Assembly (NCBI GenBank): GCA_023250495.1
Contig: JAHFAP010000139.1
Location: 1 to 8,464 of the forward strand
Reading direction: 5' to 3'
Length of the DNA stretch: 8,464 nt
From: Deltaproteobacteria bacterium
GTDB lineage: Bacteria; Desulfobacterota; Binatia; UBA9968
The position numbers were made by a program, and so were the translations under genes. A model generated the notes under the pieces. It was not told the DNA's origin. It worked only from the letters and a program-made list of their open reading frames with translations, and did no database searches. Shown here piece by piece: positions 5,752 through 8,464 of this stretch (positions are counted from its first letter, which is position 1; every line of letters starts with the position of its first letter).

Positions 5752-7188
5752 CTAGCGTTTACCGTTAGGAACGAGGAGTTCGGCGAGTTTTCTGGCGTCT
5801 TCGAGCGTGTCCAGATGTTGGATCGTCTCTTGGAACTCCTCAATGCGGGGAGGGGAGAGGACTCGCGAGGCCAGCAGACGAAATTTTTCGATGACCTCTG
5901 CCGGCGTCATGGGATGCTTATCGCTTCCCTGGGCGTGAAGCACTTTGACGCCGTAGCTCTTCCCGTCTCTGGTTTGGACCTCTAAAATCACGCCGTGGCG
6001 GCCCTCGTCTCCAAGGGCCTCAAGCTCAGGTTCTTCAACCACCTCGATCTTTTTCGTCGTACTCAGTACGTCCGCCCTGCGTATGGATTTCTCCGTCACT
6101 TGATCAACGAAGAAGTCCCGGTCGTGGAGCAACACCGCGACGCAGTAAAGGAGGTTCATTTGCGCTGTGGTCAGGCTGTTCGGGGAATAAGGCCAACCGA
6201 CATGGAGCTTGGTGGCTCGGGTCGTGCGAATGGTGATTTTTTCGACGTTCTCCGCACTTACCTCAGGGTGCTCGCGGAGGATTTTTTTAAGCGCATCGAT
6301 CGAAGTGTGATTGCTGCCGCAGCAAGGATAGGGTTTGAAGCCGACGTTCAGGGTCTCGAACTGTTCGCCCAGATCGCGGGTCAGGTGGGACAGGTTGGGC
6401 CTGTCGCAGAAAGTCGAGCAGAAGCCTCCGTAAGGCGCTTCGAGGATATCCTCGATTCCGGTAAATCCTTTGGAGGCAAGCAATGCCCCGTAGACACCTG
6501 CCTGTGAGGCCCGGCCTGGGTGCATGCGCTTTACCATCGAGGCTTGTTGTGCAGCCATAAGGCCGGCGGCCTGAGTGCCAGCGATTCCCAGCGTGTGGAG
6601 TGTCTTTAACGGGTCAAGTCCGAGCATTTTTGCCGCCGCGGCTCCGGCGGCGAAGGTCCCTGAGGTTGCCGTGGGGTGAAAACCGCGGCGCAACTGGGAC
6701 GCGCCTCCGGTCATGGCCACGCGGCAGCCCACCTCGTAACCGGCAACTATGGCTGTAAGCAATCTCTTGCCGTTGGTCGCGCCACCATGGCGTACCAGCG
6801 CATCTGCGGCCGGTATCGCTTCCGCGCCCGGGTGGATTACGCCGACGCTGTGAAGGTCATCCATTTCAAAACTATGAATTAGCGTGCCGTTGGCCAGGGG
6901 CGCGCTCGTGCTCGGAACCTCCGCGCCATCGCCCCAGAGAAGAGCCCCCTTGCCCGCGCCCAGCTCCTTGGCGAAGTCTGTGACGATTTTCCCCCAGGGA
7001 AGCGTCGAGCCGAAAAGGGCGCATCCGAGAGAATCGAGCAGGCAAAGCTTTACGTGGGAGATGACTTCTTCGGGAATATCCCCGTAGGAAAGCGACGATA
7101 CAAACTCGGCAAGCGCGCGGGTGGGCGGGACCTCCAGGCTCTGGCTCTTCAACATGGCGGTACGATGAAGCGGATAGATTTTACCCAT
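5752..7188 (-). CDS. MmgE/PrpD family protein, 478 aa
   Basis: The family includes 2-methylcitrate dehydratase, cis-aconitate decarboxylase and many uncharacterised members acting on small organic acids. Recognisable features are the helical N-terminus beginning LAEFVSSLSYGDIPEEV (about 26-42), LCLLDSLGCALFG (48-60), the active-site region LANGTLIHSFEMDD (98-111) with HPG at 119-121, and FKPYPCCGSNHTSIDA further on, matching the conserved K-x-Y-P-x-C...H segment. No signal peptide is present, so it is cytoplasmic. Length is normal for the family. The ATG at 7188 has only GAGG directly abutting it; the next ATG (residue 12, at 7155) has no ribosome binding site, so the first is kept. Which acid it acts on is not readable: the PrpB/PrpC partners of the methylcitrate cycle are absent, so prpD itself is not claimed. 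It precedes the selenoprotein gene on the same strand. Confidence 0.88.
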   Translation of the reverse strand: MGKIYPLHRTAMLKSQSLEVPPTRALAEFVSSLSYGDIPEEVISHVKLCLLDSLGCALFGSTLPWGKIVTDFAKELGAGKGALLWGDGAEVPSTSAPLANGTLIHSFEMDDLHSVGVIHPGAEAIPAADALVRHGGATNGKRLLTAIVAGYEVGCRVAMTGGASQLRRGFHPTATSGTFAAGAAAAKMLGLDPLKTLHTLGIAGTQAAGLMAAQQASMVKRMHPGRASQAGVYGALLASKGFTGIEDILEAPYGGFCSTFCDRPNLSHLTRDLGEQFETLNVGFKPYPCCGSNHTSIDALKKILREHPEVSAENVEKITIRTTRATKLHVGWPYSPNSLTTAQMNLLYCVAVLLHDRDFFVDQVTEKSIRRADVLSTTKKIEVVEEPELEALGDEGRHGVILEVQTRDGKSYGVKVLHAQGSDKHPMTPAEVIEKFRLLASRVLSPPRIEEFQETIQHLDTLEDARKLAELLVPNGKR

Positions 7189-7243
7189 CCTCTATTGTAT
7201 AGGTGGTCATGTCAAGGCCGAGGAAAAGGGTGAGGGAGGAAAA

Positions 7244-8323
7244 ATGAAAATGAACAAAAAGCCCTCATGGTCTTTTTTTACAGTTATACTTTCCATCATC
7301 GCATCTCCCCATCTCAGCTCCGCGCAGACTGCCGGAGAGATCCTCAAGCAGTACGAAGGGCTAAACCCGAAGCAGCGTCAAGAAAAGCTCGTTGAAGGCG
7401 CCCGGAAAGAAGGATCGGCGGTCATTTACAGTTTTACCGCGGTCGATCAGCTCACGCCTTTGCTTGAAGAGTTCCACAAGAAATACCCGTTTATCAAACC
7501 GGAGCACTACAGGGGCAACGCCTCCGGTGTTTTCAACAAGTTCACCACCGAGGCGCGCGCCGGCCGGACCCTGGCCGATGTCCTCGATATCTCTGCGGGC
7601 GAAGCCTATACGCTGCGCCAGATGGGACTCATCGATGCTTATCTCTCGCCCTCGCGAGAAGGGATTCCAAAGGACTTTCTGGACGAGGGAGGGTATTGGG
7701 CCGCGCATTACCATTTTGTCATCGCCTTAGGCTTCAATACGAAAGCCATCAACTCCTCAGAGGCGCCGAGAAGCTACGCGGAGCTGCTCAACCCGAAGTG
7801 GAGAGGGCGCTTCTCGCTCGATCCTGCCGACCAAGATCTTTTTGGCGCGCTGCTGCCGTATTGGGGGAAAGAGAAGGCGCTTCAGTATTTCAAGAGCCTC
7901 GCGAAACTCGAGCCCCGAATGGTCACCGGCCACACGCAGCAGGCCAATCTCGTCGGATCGGGCGAGATTCAGATGGCTCCGTGGCTTTACGGCTATCGCC
8001 CGCTTCAATTAAAGGACGAGGGGGCTCCTGTTGAGGTGTTTCTCTTTGAGCCCGTTCTCACCAACCCCGCTTACCTCCTGCTGGCGAAGAATGCCCCTCG
8101 CCCTCACGCGGCGGCGCTGCTGATCGATTGGGCTTTGTCTCCTGACGGAGGGATGAAGTTTTTTGCCGAGAAATTCGGTCGAACGCCTACCCGGTCCGGA
8201 CTCAAGGAGAGGTTCCCTCAACTTCGGGTGGAAAAATATCTCGTCGTCAAACCTGAGGTCGTGGGCCCAAACTTCAAAGAGTTCACCAAGATCTACAACG
8301 AGATCTTTGCCATCGGTAAGTAG
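7244..8323 (+). CDS. extracellular solute-binding protein, iron(III)/Fbp-like class, 359 aa
   Basis: A clear signal peptide (MKMNKK, hydrophobic FFTVILSIIA, then SSA before Q28) indicates Sec export with cleavage after about A27. The mature part matches the SBP class that includes iron(III), thiamine and 2-aminoethylphosphonate binders: LVEGARKEGSAVIYS at the start of lobe one, LLEEFHKKYPFIKPEHYRG, a hinge near AGRTLADVLDIS, ALGFNTKAI and YAELLNPKWRGRFSLDPAD in the middle, and ALLIDWALSPDGGMKFFAEKFGRTPTR near the end. Members of this class in environmental genomes often lack the FbpA metal tyrosines and may bind organic ligands, so iron is not asserted. The ATG at 7244 has GGGAGGA (about 7234-7240) upstream. 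It is divergent from the MmgE/PrpD gene with only 55 bases between starts, which suggests linked regulation. No permease or ATPase gene appears before the window ends. Confidence 0.88.
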   Translation: MKMNKKPSWSFFTVILSIIASPHLSSAQTAGEILKQYEGLNPKQRQEKLVEGARKEGSAVIYSFTAVDQLTPLLEEFHKKYPFIKPEHYRGNASGVFNKFTTEARAGRTLADVLDISAGEAYTLRQMGLIDAYLSPSREGIPKDFLDEGGYWAAHYHFVIALGFNTKAINSSEAPRSYAELLNPKWRGRFSLDPADQDLFGALLPYWGKEKALQYFKSLAKLEPRMVTGHTQQANLVGSGEIQMAPWLYGYRPLQLKDEGAPVEVFLFEPVLTNPAYLLLAKNAPRPHAAALLIDWALSPDGGMKFFAEKFGRTPTRSGLKERFPQLRVEKYLVVKPEVVGPNFKEFTKIYNEIFAIGK

Positions 8324-8340
8324 CGGGGCAAGCCCCGCTA
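8321..8340 (+). terminator. perfect hairpin that includes the stop codon, likely terminator or REP-type repeat
   Basis: TAGCGGGG (8321-8328) and CCCCGCTA (8333-8340) form a perfect 8-bp stem around the loop CAAG. The first three bases are the TAG stop of the binding-protein gene, so the structure starts inside the coding frame. It is followed by TAATAT and no U-run, so it may act by blocking 3' exonucleases or be a dispersed palindrome of the CGGGGCAAGCCCCG type as much as an intrinsic terminator. Confidence 0.55.
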
Positions 8341-8353
8341 TAATATCGCTTCG

Positions 8354-8382
8354 ACGTTTCGAGGATTCCCGAAATGCCGAAA
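8354..8382 (+). repeat. degenerate second copy of the 3852-3880 intergenic repeat
   Basis: ACGTTTCGAG followed by ATTC, C and GAAA blocks matches 24 of 29 positions with 3852-3880, in the same orientation and also just downstream of a plus-strand gene. The remaining bases to the window edge contain no convincing gene: two short frames at 8374 and 8399 stop within 20 codons, and a frame from 8382 runs off the edge without family-like sequence. Confidence 0.4.
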
Positions 8383-8464
8383 TGGCTTGGAGGAGGAAAT
8401 GGGGTGGCCTCTTTCCTTACGATCTTCGAGCCATAAGGTCGTCGGGGTCGCCTGTTGAATCTTG

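Noticed and set aside
7189..7215. TTGACA and TATACAAT upstream of the MmgE/PrpD start on the minus strand, as a promoter
   Set aside because: The two hexamers are only eight bases apart, too close for a sigma70 promoter; a TATACAAT-only promoter would give an almost leaderless message and is unsupported.
8399..8458. Short frame after GGAGGAGG ending GVAC then TGA, considered as another selenocysteine gene start
   Set aside because: Only 19 codons, poor ribosome-site spacing, no family resemblance, and the sequence past the TGA is cut by the window.

Overview
The window is GC-rich, densely coded DNA from what looks like a free-living soil or groundwater bacterium. The mix of genes resembles uncultured lineages such as Rokubacteria, NC10, Binatia or other deltaproteobacteria-like groups: orphan ABC-transporter substrate-binding proteins, an NHL beta-propeller, an MmgE/PrpD protein and a two-domain UGSC-family protein. 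This placement is an impression from gene content, not a phylogenetic result. No rRNA, tRNA, CRISPR array, transposase or phage gene was seen.

Layout. Positions 3-524 (+) hold the C-terminal part of an NMT1/SsuA-type substrate-binding protein cut by the window edge. A 55-residue lipoprotein gene follows (570-737, +). A hairpin (764-783) separates it from a convergent four-helix membrane protein of the DUF4239 (bestrophin-like) family (794-1588, -). After a short gap with a GGGGTC inverted repeat comes an amino-acid-type (SBP_bac_3) binding protein (1773-2642, -) that lacks a recognisable signal peptide. It is divergent from a secreted NHL-repeat propeller (2686-3798, +), whose best promoter lies inside the first codons of the binding-protein frame.

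The centre of the window is the notable part. On the minus strand, two apparent open frames (5560-5264 and 5227-3911) are one gene of 549 codons interrupted by a single in-frame TGA at 5263-5261. The protein reads through as ...GVGH-U-STC-AP..., a variant of the UGSC motif. The TGA is followed at once by a GC-rich hairpin with a GGUC apical loop at SECIS spacing. This is a predicted selenoprotein of the UGSC family that a standard gene caller would split in two or call a pseudogene. It has its own well-formed sigma70-type promoter (5606-5634) and an AGGAGG ribosome binding site.

Upstream of it on the same strand is an MmgE/PrpD-family protein (5752-7188). Divergent from that gene is a secreted iron(III)/Fbp-type substrate-binding protein (7244-8323, +), ending in a strong hairpin that contains its own stop codon. 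The last 140 bases hold a degenerate copy of an intergenic repeat also present at 3852-3880, and no convincing gene.

Functionally the window suggests small-molecule scavenging (three unrelated binding proteins, none with a permease or ATPase beside it), an organic-acid type dehydratase/decarboxylase-fold enzyme, and a selenium-dependent thiol/redox protein. No selA/selB/selC/selD gene is in the window, so selenocysteine decoding must be supplied from elsewhere in the genome.
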